Shown here in pieces: positions 1 through 8,294 of a stretch of 64,000 nt of DNA (position 1 is the first letter of the stretch; each line of letters opens with the position of its first letter). Made by a program: the position numbers and the translations under genes. The notes under the pieces were generated by a model. It made no database searches. It had not been told where the DNA came from and worked only from the letters and a program-made list of their open reading frames with translations. Origin of the DNA: Salegentibacter mishustinae. Its GTDB lineage: Bacteria > Bacteroidota > Bacteroidia > Flavobacteriales > Flavobacteriaceae. The stretch is from assembly GCF_002900095.1 (NCBI RefSeq), contig NZ_LLKN01000002.1, positions 2,823,940 to 2,887,939 of the forward strand, given 5' to 3'.

Positions 1-2
1 GC

Positions 3-2723
3 CTTTATTTAAAACTATATTACCAGGCAGAACGGGCTGATATATTTTTTCTCAACACAGAGACCTTAGAGATCAAAGCTGTCAAAGAATATAACGACTT
101 AAACAAAAACTATTTAAATTCTAAAGCTTTTACTGGAGCAGATACAAACCATATTGTGCTTACGTCAAACGAAAAATTTTATAGTGCCATCCTTGATAAT
201 TTGAGTTTAAGGTTTATTGATTCTACACCCTTTACAAGACCAGTTGCTCAACCGGTTTTAGCTGATCCAATAACAATGGATGACTTTACACTGATTAAAT
301 TACAAACTGAAAAAGAGGGAGTTCTTTTAAATACAGAGGGAAAGTTCATAAAAAAAATAGCGGAAAGTGATTTTGAAACCACAAATGGAATTAATTTTTA
401 TCCGACGGTCATACGCACCCCTTTTAAAGTCAGTGATGCTTTTTACACCTATGTGGATAACTATAAGAACGCGTTTAAATTCAATAAAGAATTTAACAAA
501 TTCGTAGAAGTACCTAATACTGATGGCATTCTTCGCAAAAATGAAGAATTGCAGTTTACGTCAGATTTTAATTATGCTTTTTCAACAGAGATTATGGGTG
601 ACTATACAGCAATGGAGTTGTATCGCCTTAAAGATTTTCAAAAGGAGTTACTTACTAAAATTAAAGTAAAGAATTTTTCAGAATTCGCTTACAATGAGTT
701 TACAAAAGACCTGGTAGTTCTCAACGAAAACACCTTAGAATCCTATTCTTTTATAAAAGGTAAAATCAAAACTTTTTTAAAAAATAAAAGCGTCCGATCA
801 ATTAAAAAACTGAAGGAAAACAAGTATGTCATAGCAACAGATACAGAGGGATTTTATAAGATAGACGTAAAGGAAAACACAGAAGAACGAATAAAAATTC
901 TATCAGATACTACCGAGCTAAACATTAATTATTCCAGGGATATTTTCAATGGAAAAGACAACAATCTTATAATTGCGGAATCTAATAATCTATACACCCT
1001 GAATTCAAATTATGAGATAGTTCAGGATAAAACGATAAAAATACATAGTGGAGAAATTGTAAAACTAAAAGACACTCTGTTTACGGCAGATCCAAGCGGT
1101 GGCATTTATAAATACAACCTTAAAGAACATAGTTATATTAAAATTGCAAAAACAGACACTGTACAAGTAAAGGAATTTGCTACAGATGGTTCAAGACTCT
1201 ATGCAAACACCATACAGGGAATTTTTGAATACGAGAATGGCAGCTTTAATATCTATGAATTTGAAAATGTAGAAACACATGATTTGTTGTCTATAAACTA
1301 CCTGAATGATTACGGCATTCTGCTTTCTACAAAATTTGGTGAAATTTATACATTTGATACAGCAACTAAAAAATTAAACCTGCTTTACGAAGATGAATTA
1401 AACGCTTCCATATTTGGTATGGTTGCAGATGATACAGGTACTTTATGGTTAAATACGTATGCAGGAATTGTTTCTTTCGATCCATCTTCTGAACAAATTA
1501 TTAGATATACTACCAAAGATGGAGTTTATGAGCTTAAAGGTAATAGTTTCAGCACCTTTAAAGATGAGCAGGATGGCAGTATTTTAATGGGGAGTTATAA
1601 AGGTCTTAGCTATTTTAAGCCCGAAGAATTGGTTGAAAAAAATCTCAATATTCAACCTCAATTTACGTCAATTTCATTTTTCAATTCAGATAAGGGTCAA
1701 TGGATGATTAATACCTCCCCCGACTTTTTAAAGAAGACCAGCGAGATTGTATTGCCTTCAGAATACAGAAGATTTTCAGCAACAATATCTGTTTTAGGGC
1801 AGACAAACCCTCAAGATATTAAGTACCGATTTCGTTTATTGAATTACGAAAGTGATAAACAATGGTTTACCACCTTTCCTGGAAAAGAACTACTATATGC
1901 AAATCTGGCAGCAGGAACGTATGTATTACAAGTTGAAGCTTATAATATTTCTAAACAAAAATTAGGAGAAAGGATTGCTCTTAAAATAATTTCGGAAGAA
2001 GTTTTTTATAGAACCTGGTGGTTTGCTTTATTACTCTTTCTTTCTGCTTCCTTCACTATTCTGTATTTGTTTTATCAGTATAAAATAAAACAGGAGCTAT
2101 TTGCTAAAAATGAAATTGCCTTAAATGATGCCAAAACTAAAAATACTATGATGTTAGAAATCCATCATAGGATTAAAAATAATCTTCAAATTGTTTCCGG
2201 ACTACTTGGCCTGCAGATGGCAAAAAGCACTAATAAGGAATTAAAAGCAAAATTGCAGGATAGCCAAAGTAGGATCGAATCCATAGCCGGTATTCATAAC
2301 CTGTTATATAATTCAAACAATCAGGATCTTATTTCTGTTAGAGAGAATATAGAAAAAAGTGTTGCTTACTACAAAAAGCTTTTTCCTATTAATGCAAGGT
2401 ACCGTTTAGACATAGACGGTTCCATATTAAGCATCAAACAAGCCACCCCTTTTGCTCTTTTACTGAATGAATTAATAAATAACTCAAATAAACATGCTTT
2501 CCAGGAAACAGAGCATCCGGAAATTTTTATAAAATTTGAAAAGCGGGATAACAAGTATGTATTTGTATATTTTGACAATGGTAGTTTTAAAAAACAAGAG
2601 AGCCAGAAAGAGTCTATGGGTATGAAAATAATAGAAATGATGAACAAGCAATTAAAAGGAGATTTAAAGATCGAAAACGCTACTAATTTTAAATTAACTT
2701 TACTTTTTCCCACAAATGAATAG
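3..2723 (+). CDS. Sensor histidine kinase (HisKA_2 type), 5' end outside window
   Basis: The reading frame is open to the first base of the window, so the gene starts upstream and only its C-terminal part is seen. A long beta-propeller-like region with a Y_Y_Y-type segment is followed by one membrane helix (nt about 2010-2085). The cytoplasmic kinase follows: the phospho-acceptor motif HHRIKNNLQ near nt 2161 is typical of HisKA_2 kinases, and the ATPase region has the N-box LLNELINNSNKHA. Bacteroidota kinases of this design sense an extracytoplasmic signal and phosphorylate a cognate regulator. The next gene overlaps the stop codon by 8 bases and is the obvious partner. It is probably chromosomal rather than part of the ICE. 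The ligand cannot be deduced. Confidence 0.85.
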   Translation, partial: LYLKLYYQAERADIFFLNTETLEIKAVKEYNDLNKNYLNSKAFTGADTNHIVLTSNEKFYSAILDNLSLRFIDSTPFTRPVAQPVLADPITMDDFTLIKLQTEKEGVLLNTEGKFIKKIAESDFETTNGINFYPTVIRTPFKVSDAFYTYVDNYKNAFKFNKEFNKFVEVPNTDGILRKNEELQFTSDFNYAFSTEIMGDYTAMELYRLKDFQKELLTKIKVKNFSEFAYNEFTKDLVVLNENTLESYSFIKGKIKTFLKNKSVRSIKKLKENKYVIATDTEGFYKIDVKENTEERIKILSDTTELNINYSRDIFNGKDNNLIIAESNNLYTLNSNYEIVQDKTIKIHSGEIVKLKDTLFTADPSGGIYKYNLKEHSYIKIAKTDTVQVKEFATDGSRLYANTIQGIFEYENGSFNIYEFENVETHDLLSINYLNDYGILLSTKFGEIYTFDTATKKLNLLYEDELNASIFGMVADDTGTLWLNTYAGIVSFDPSSEQIIRYTTKDGVYELKGNSFSTFKDEQDGSILMGSYKGLSYFKPEELVEKNLNIQPQFTSISFFNSDKGQWMINTSPDFLKKTSEIVLPSEYRRFSATISVLGQTNPQDIKYRFRLLNYESDKQWFTTFPGKELLYANLAAGTYVLQVEAYNISKQKLGERIALKIISEEVFYRTWWFALLLFLSASFTILYLFYQYKIKQELFAKNEIALNDAKTKNTMMLEIHHRIKNNLQIVSGLLGLQMAKSTNKELKAKLQDSQSRIESIAGIHNLLYNSNNQDLISVRENIEKSVAYYKKLFPINARYRLDIDGSILSIKQATPFALLLNELINNSNKHAFQETEHPEIFIKFEKRDNKYVFVYFDNGSFKKQESQKESMGMKIIEMMNKQLKGDLKIENATNFKLTLLFPTNE

Positions 2724-3384
2724 CATAAAAATATATATTTTAGAAGACGAAATAATAACCCAGGAGCTTCTAAAACAGACGTTGGAGGATCTAGGTTTTA
2801 CAATTTGCGGAATGGCAACAAATGCAGAAACTGCGCTTGGCGAGATTGCCTTTTTAAAACCAGACATTGCTATTTTAGATATTAGAGTAGAAGGTCCCCA
2901 GTCCGGGATATGGCTGGGAAATCAGTTAGATATTCCCCTCATCTATTTAACGGCTTTTAATGATGTTGACACCATAAAGAAAGCAATTGCTACAACACCG
3001 ACCAGTTATTTGGTGAAACCTCTTAATAATAAGGATCTATATATTGCGGTTGAATTGGCTGTAAGTAAAATAAAAAATAAGTCGCAAATCATTGTAAAGG
3101 ATAAAGACAAAAAAATTATCCTTTCTGAAGAGCAGATTTTATTTGCCAAAAAAGAGGATCAATATCTAATATTACATTTAAAGGATTCTGAAAAATTAGT
3201 AAGGTCCAGTATTAAAGATTTTTTGGATCAGATGAATTCTCCATCATTTTTACAGGTACATCGTTCTTATGTAATTAATAAAGATTGTGTCACTGCATTT
3301 AATAATAAAGAAATCATCATTAATAACAGCAGGATTCCACTATCAAAAAGCTATGCTAAAGAAATTTTAGAAGAAATTTCTTAA
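2716..3384 (+). CDS. LytTR-type response regulator
   Basis: A 222-residue two-domain regulator. Residues 1-115 form a receiver domain with the acidic pocket (ED at 10-11), phospho-acceptor D55 in AILDIR and the conserved lysine in YLVKPL. Residues about 125-222 form a LytTR DNA-binding domain, recognisable by FLQVHRSYVIN and the C-terminal IPLSKSY. It overlaps the upstream kinase gene by 8 bases, so the two are translationally coupled and form a classic pair. It should bind direct repeats in target promoters when phosphorylated. No target site is evident nearby. The next 530 bases hold no gene. Confidence 0.9.
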   Translation: MNSIKIYILEDEIITQELLKQTLEDLGFTICGMATNAETALGEIAFLKPDIAILDIRVEGPQSGIWLGNQLDIPLIYLTAFNDVDTIKKAIATTPTSYLVKPLNNKDLYIAVELAVSKIKNKSQIIVKDKDKKIILSEEQILFAKKEDQYLILHLKDSEKLVRSSIKDFLDQMNSPSFLQVHRSYVINKDCVTAFNNKEIIINNSRIPLSKSYAKEILEEIS

Positions 3385-3679
3385 CCTTTTTGTAGTCCTA
3401 TATTAATTTGGACATTAAAGACTTTTGGTAGAGCAAAATAAACTTTTTGGCCAAAGTTTGGTATGTTTAGTCCGATTGGCCGTTTAACTATTTTTGGTAC
3501 AAAAATGCACCAAAGCTTGTTCAAGGCTAAGGTATAACTTGTCTCCTACCTGTTTCCTACTAGTCCATTTTTTGGAGTAGTTCTTCTTATATAGATTAAC
3601 TACAATTTTTGCCTTGTTCCCAATCATTAGGCTTGATCCATTACAATTCTGTACCTATTCTGTACCCATTGAAAAAAGA

Positions 3680-3711
3680 AAGGCCTCACATTTCTGTGAA
3701 GCCTTGTCTTT
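3680..3711 (-). terminator. Rho-independent terminator behind the tRNA-Met locus
   Basis: An 11-bp stem (3680-3690 with 3695-3705, one imperfect pair) closes a 4-base loop. On the minus strand it is followed by a run of T (complement of the A-run at 3671-3680), and it lies directly downstream of the tRNA 3' end. It would therefore terminate the original tRNA transcript; on the plus strand a shorter T-run also exists. Confidence 0.7.
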
Positions 3712-3717
3712 TCTAGT

Positions 3718-3758
3718 AGCGGGAACTGGACTCGAACCAGTGACCTTCGGGTTATGAG
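3718..3758 (-). other. 3' fragment of tRNA-Met (CAT): ICE attachment site
   Basis: On the minus strand this reads as the anticodon loop with CAT, the 3' strand of the anticodon stem, the variable loop, a complete T-arm (CTGGTTCGAGTCCAG) and the 3' acceptor strand of a tRNA-Met. The 5' half is absent: homology stops just before the anticodon, where a normal gene would carry the 5' anticodon stem and D-arm. Such displaced 3' halves mark the outer att site of elements that integrate into tRNA genes, and a tyrosine integrase gene starts 160 bp away. The intact tRNA would be expected at the other end of the element; no second copy was seen up to 64000. Confidence 0.8.
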
Positions 3759-3920
3759 TTTTCAACCCTCACCCTTCAAAAGCGCCTAAAACACCTGTTT
3801 TTCAATGATTTATGATTGGTGTAATTTTTTTTAATATTAAAAAATAAGGCTTGAAACTAATAAATGTTGTACCTATGTTGTACCCATAATTTACTATATT
3901 TATAATTCAATGTATTTATT

Positions 3921-5126
3921 ATGGCAACCATTAGAGCAGTTTTACGTAAAAAAAAGAACTCAGAAAATAAATTTCCGATAGCAATTAGGATCACAAAAGA
4001 CAGAAAAAGTACGTTTCTGGGTACCGGTCAATATATTGAAGAAAAATACTGGGATAAAACAAATAGGTGTGTGAGGAAAAAACATCCTAATGCCAATTAC
4101 ATCAACAATTTTATTATATCGAAAATTGCCGAAGCAAATAAGAAAGTTCTCGAAGCTGAAAGCAGTGAAGAATACCAAAACGTTAGATCCATAAAAAGGA
4201 AAATCACACAGAATAAAAAAGTCGATTTTTTTGAAATTGCAGATAAGCATCTGGAAAATTTAAAAAACAGGAATCGACATCATCAATATGATACTGAGGT
4301 AGGTCGCTTAAAAAAGCTAAAAAAATTTATAGAGAAAAACGAATTAGGTTTTAATGAGATAACTGTTTCACTTCTTAAAAAATTTGAAGCCTATTTACTT
4401 CATAATAAAAAGCGTTCACCGCGTACGGTAGTGAACTATCTGATTTTAATACGAACTATTTACAATCTTGCCATATCTGAATCTTTAGTTGACAGAGGTA
4501 TGTATCCCTTCGGAAAAGGAAAAATTCAGATCAAAATTCCAGAAACCCAGAAAATTGGTTTAAACCTTAAAGAGATACAACGCCTGGAAAATGCCGCCGA
4601 TCTGACAGAACCTCAGCAAAAAGCCGTGCATGTATGGCTTATCAGTTTTTATTTTGCCGGGATCAGGGTAGGTGATGTATTAAAATTAAAATGGTCAGAT
4701 TTTAATGATGGAAGGTTAATGTACCGAATGAACAAAAACAGTAAATTGGTAACCCTTAAAACACCAGAAAAGGCTGAGGCTATATTCAAACAGTATCGAA
4801 AGAAAGATTCCCTACAGGATTTAATTTTTGATTATCTCAAAGACACAGACCTATCAGATACCCATAGAGTTTCTATTAGAACCCAAAGTGTAAACAGAAA
4901 CCTAAACCGGCTCCTAAAAAGGGTGGCATCAAAACTAAAGATCAAGAAAAAAATGAGCATGCACATTGCGCGGCACAGCTTTGGGAATATTTCTGGGGAT
5001 AAAATCCCAATTCAAATGCTGCAAAAGCTTTACCGTCATTCATCGGTGACTACCACCATAAATTATCAAGCGAATTTTATTCATAAGGAAGCTGATGATG
5101 CATTGGATAGTGTAATCAATTTTTAA
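3921..5126 (+). CDS. Tyrosine recombinase / ICE integrase
   Basis: A 401-residue phage-type integrase. The N-terminus (1-90) is an arm-binding domain of the kind usual in Bacteroidota, then a SAM-like core-binding domain (about 105-205) and the catalytic domain. Catalytic residues are visible: the first arginine in AGIRVGD, H348 and R351 in HIARHS, H373 in YRHSS, and the nucleophile Y382 in TINYQ. It reads away from the tRNA-Met fragment beside it and is inferred to integrate and excise the ICE there. The Xis-like gene at 28690 is the candidate directionality factor. Length and motifs are complete, so it is likely active. Confidence 0.92.
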   Translation: MATIRAVLRKKKNSENKFPIAIRITKDRKSTFLGTGQYIEEKYWDKTNRCVRKKHPNANYINNFIISKIAEANKKVLEAESSEEYQNVRSIKRKITQNKKVDFFEIADKHLENLKNRNRHHQYDTEVGRLKKLKKFIEKNELGFNEITVSLLKKFEAYLLHNKKRSPRTVVNYLILIRTIYNLAISESLVDRGMYPFGKGKIQIKIPETQKIGLNLKEIQRLENAADLTEPQQKAVHVWLISFYFAGIRVGDVLKLKWSDFNDGRLMYRMNKNSKLVTLKTPEKAEAIFKQYRKKDSLQDLIFDYLKDTDLSDTHRVSIRTQSVNRNLNRLLKRVASKLKIKKKMSMHIARHSFGNISGDKIPIQMLQKLYRHSSVTTTINYQANFIHKEADDALDSVINF

Positions 5127-5284
5127 ATTTAGGTGATGGCAATTACCTAAATTTTTTGAAAGGTGCCGGTGACCTCAGTAGTATCTTTCCATTTCCAAGA
5201 ATATCTTCTGCAAATACAGATGCGGGAGAGATTAATTTCAGGGTTATTAAAGATATATTCAGTAATGGATTAACAGAAAATCTG

Positions 5285-5728
5285 CTAATTATGTCCGTCA
5301 ATTTTTTTAAATATTTCTGGCATTGACTCTTCATCAATTGCTTTCATATCTATTAATTTCAGAGATTTTACCATTCTCTGGGTATTGGTTTTATAATATT
5401 GAAAATGCGGTGCTTCCAAATGAGACTCGTATGCTTTTTTATCAGCATAAATTTCTAAAATCCTTATTTGGTTAGGGTTTTCCGTTTGATACATGGGGAA
5501 AATTGAAACGACCCCGGGCTCCACCCTAACAGAGGCCTCAGCTTCTTCTTTCAAAATTTCCTTATATTCCTCTATGTACTCAGGATAAATTTCTAATTCT
5601 GCTATTCTGATGAGCATTTCCTTAGAGCTGAAGGCATCTTTACTTACATTATTTTCTTTGCAAGATGAAAAACATAGTATGATTGTTAAGAAAGCAAGCT
5701 GGATTTTTAATGACTTCATAACTCCCAT
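5285..5728 (-). CDS. Lipoprotein with antibiotic-biosynthesis-monooxygenase (YgiN-like) fold
   Basis: A 147-residue protein with a hydrophobic N-terminus ending in a lipobox-like CFSSC (C23), so probably membrane anchored. The remainder (about 38-135) has the pattern of small dimeric ABM-fold proteins: an initial strand with IRIAELEI, a long helix with YIEEYKEILKEE, PGVVSIFPM, and a YESHLEAPHFQYY helix. Family members are quinol monooxygenases or heme or aromatic-compound handling proteins, and the substrate cannot be told. Translation could also start at the second methionine three codons later. The 150 bp between it and the integrase end hold no recognisable gene. Confidence 0.7.
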   Translation of the reverse strand: MGVMKSLKIQLAFLTIILCFSSCKENNVSKDAFSSKEMLIRIAELEIYPEYIEEYKEILKEEAEASVRVEPGVVSIFPMYQTENPNQIRILEIYADKKAYESHLEAPHFQYYKTNTQRMVKSLKLIDMKAIDEESMPEIFKKIDGHN

Positions 5729-5945
5729 TTTTATTTATTATATCTCCCTTAGATTTCTATATTCTCACTGGTTAAAAACCAATTTAGAAAAAATTAAGTT
5801 TCCCAGCTTGTAATATACAGTTATTTAAAAGTCCTTTATATTTGAATTCAAGTTGAAGATAGCGGTTAAGGAGTGGCCAACACCTTGCAGATGATGGGGG
5901 CGACTTGCGGCTGATAAAGACGGCGTTATCTAATATTAATCTGCA

Positions 5946-5974
5946 AATAAGTCCCGTATGAGGCGGGGCTTATT
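5946..5974. terminator. Hairpin terminator-like structure
   Basis: An 11-bp stem (5946-5956 with 5964-5974, one G-U pair) with a 7-base loop, in the 450-bp stretch (5815-6262) that has no gene. The T-run after it is weak. I see nothing else in this gap apart from AT-rich sequence. Confidence 0.45.
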
Positions 5975-6262
5975 TTATCCAGCGCTGAGGCGAGAGTTTC
6001 TAGCATATTATATATCTTACCAAGGTACATAAGTGAACCACCCGGAAAAGGAAATTCAGTAATTAAAACTTTACACGATTCTTTATGGTTTTTCAAGTGT
6101 TAGGCAAGATTTTATTGCTCTGGTTCTCTCGGCCTTTTTAGTGAAGACTATAATGTATATCTCCCTTCATAATTTTTGGTATGTTTGTGACCTCTGAGCT
6201 GCTATAAATAATTGATACTAAAAATTTGCATATACATTCGTCCGTACCACCAACAGGAAGGC

Positions 6263-6958
6263 TTACTTCCTAGTATCATTCTTTTTCATTCGCAAGTCAG
6301 TTATTTTCCACAATTGATAGTCCATTTTATACATAGATTTAAATGCTAAACATATTTCCGAAATCATTTTACTGAAATCCTCGTCAGGCTTCCATTTAAC
6401 TTTGAAGTTTCCAATATCTATGTCATTATGTTTTTCTGTATGCGATAAAAAGAATTTTCTAAACATTAAGAACAATGTATCTTTGTAAGTATGAAATAAT
6501 TCAGGATATTTTCTTTGCACATCGATTGAGAAAAATGAATTTTCCTCATACTCAAATCCACTGAATTTTTTTAGCTTAAAAAGTTCTAGCCAAAAAGAAT
6601 CGCTCATATTTTTCAGGTTATCAGCATGAAGAAATGATGTTGTTAAGTAAATCCCTTCTAAATCAGTTGCTAAATAATAAGTGCCGCCAGTCTTTTTTGA
6701 TTCAATTATTAATGATGGTCCATATAAATTCACGTACATTTTACTTGTATCAAAGTCATCTTTAAAATTTCCATATTCTATAGCCAAATCAGCAATTTCC
6801 CCAAGTATGCCAGAAGTTTCGTAAGTCAAATTTGTTAACTCTTCCTCACTTTGGTTCTCCATATCAAATAAAGAGTTCCTTTGCCGGTTCAAAACTTCAA
6901 TCCAGCGGTCGAAATTCTTAAAATCACCTTTAATTATATTATTTAATCGATTATTCAT
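6263..6958 (-). CDS. Hypothetical protein, 231 aa
   Basis: Not recognised. The protein is acidic to neutral, soluble and rich in aromatic residues, without a signal peptide or membrane segment. The first third (about 10-60) is predicted helical with glutamine and glutamate, followed by a mixed region with IIESKKTGGTYYLATD and a C-terminal helical part ending in lysines. It is a stand-alone minus-strand gene, 130 bp downstream of the broken CoiA-like gene, in the cargo part of the ICE. An anti-phage or immunity-type role would fit the neighbourhood but nothing in the sequence shows it. Confidence 0.6.
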   Translation of the reverse strand: MNNRLNNIIKGDFKNFDRWIEVLNRQRNSLFDMENQSEEELTNLTYETSGILGEIADLAIEYGNFKDDFDTSKMYVNLYGPSLIIESKKTGGTYYLATDLEGIYLTTSFLHADNLKNMSDSFWLELFKLKKFSGFEYEENSFFSIDVQRKYPELFHTYKDTLFLMFRKFFLSHTEKHNDIDIGNFKVKWKPDEDFSKMISEICLAFKSMYKMDYQLWKITDLRMKKNDTRK

Positions 6959-7735
6959 TGAATATTAAATTGGTTAGGAGTAATTAATATTAGTGCGTTA
7001 ATAAACTTAACATCCTGTCATTTACTGACTCAAGTTGGTTGGATTGAATGCGAATACCAAATATGCTCCGTTTACCGTTATTATAATTCCTAATAATATG
7101 GGACATTAAGTTCATCTTTTAGAGAAAGAATTTCATCTTCTATTTCTCGAATTTCTTTTCTAAGAATATTGATATTTTCCTTACGTTTATCGCATTCTTC
7201 TTCTAAGGTTGCAATTTTTTCAAGTTTAGAATTGTGATTATCAATTAAAAATTTATTCCTCTCAATTTCCTCAAATAAATATTGCTGATAACCCTCTACA
7301 TAGCTACCATATTCATCCTCGGACAAATATTCCCACTTTTTACTTTTTTTTGAAATAAGATATTTCTTCAATGTCTCAAATGAAAAATTGAAATAAAAAT
7401 TATCAAGGAAATCTACGAGGTCTATAGACAAAGTAGGCTTTTTGATTCGTGATAATTTTTTCTTCTTATCATCATCTATAGAGTTCGAAAAGAATGGTTC
7501 AATAAAATACTCTTTATCACCAACGGTCGCTACAATGTCAATTCTAACCTTCCCCAGCTCGGTATTATACTCCTTTTCGGTTTCTATTCCTTCTATTGCT
7601 AAATTTTTACTATCAGTTAGATTTGCTGTATCCGTCCGAGCCAGTGTTTTTAGAAGTTATGGATTCTGGTCATTTCTAGTAGAGATATATTCCCCATCAT
7701 TCCCTTCCTTATCTATCCCTGCCATCTATAAAACT

Positions 7736-8245
7736 CTACTGGGTTTCAAAGCTCTGAATAAAGCTAAGAATACCTAAAAGGATTATTCCTTTGTTCTCCC
7801 GATCCATATTGATTAGTACTGGTCTGTTATTATATCTGAAGAGCACAGCTGTCCACAAGGATTTAGATTGGAGATTCTGCAATGTATCTGTATAAATCTT
7901 TTCTCTGGATTCTTCGGGTTCTCCTTCACTATAATCAAGCATATGCTTATTACCCCTTTGAAGCTTTTCGAACTGGGCCTGGGTCACTTTCCTTTTGGGA
8001 AGATTTTCGTTTGATCCAAAATACTCCCATATTAAAAAATAAATTTTCATTATTTCTTCCAACTCCTGCGGGGAAACATCTGCTCTGTAACCTAGAAGAA
8101 CGGTTAGGAAGAAAGGTTGATGTTTAAATATTTCCTCACAAATCCTATTTACATACTGCGCATCTAAAGTGTCTATTTTTCTGATCAGACCGGCTAATTC
8201 AGAAGTTTCACTATTGTCCTTTTCATTATAAGTCACTTTCTTCAT
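7736..8245 (-). CDS. IS66 passenger gene, hypothetical 169 aa protein
   Basis: Not recognised. It lies inside the IS borders, 49 bp downstream of the transposase stop and on the same strand, so it moves with the element. The protein is soluble and mostly helical: a charged N-terminus, a YVNRICEEIFKHQPFF helix, a QAQFEKLQRGNKHMLDY segment near residue 85-105, and a more hydrophobic C-terminus with GIILLGILSFIQ. No DNA-binding or catalytic motif is visible. An accessory role in transposition or target immunity is possible, as is cargo; I have no evidence for either. Confidence 0.65.
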   Translation of the reverse strand: MKKVTYNEKDNSETSELAGLIRKIDTLDAQYVNRICEEIFKHQPFFLTVLLGYRADVSPQELEEIMKIYFLIWEYFGSNENLPKRKVTQAQFEKLQRGNKHMLDYSEGEPEESREKIYTDTLQNLQSKSLWTAVLFRYNNRPVLINMDRENKGIILLGILSFIQSFETQ

Positions 8246-8294
8246 AATTATATTTTAGTATAGGATTCTTGTGGTATCTCTCAAGGGAAGCTTG

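Larger units (their letters stand above)
3650..3887. repeat. Pair of near-identical 20-bp direct repeats flanking the att region
   Basis: Two copies of a 20-bp sequence, at 3650-3669 and 3868-3887, match at 18 of 20 positions. Each is itself a doublet of TGTACC units, consensus TGTACCTATnnTGTACCCAT. They bracket the tRNA fragment and the second copy ends about 33 bp before the integrase start codon. Arm-type integrase binding sites or remnants of an earlier integration are plausible; this is inference from position only. The rest of 3385-3920 shows no gene. Confidence 0.5.

Noticed and set aside
5143..5337. 64-codon minus-strand frame after the integrase
   Set aside because: No recognisable domain and it overlaps the end of the ABM-like gene; probably chance.
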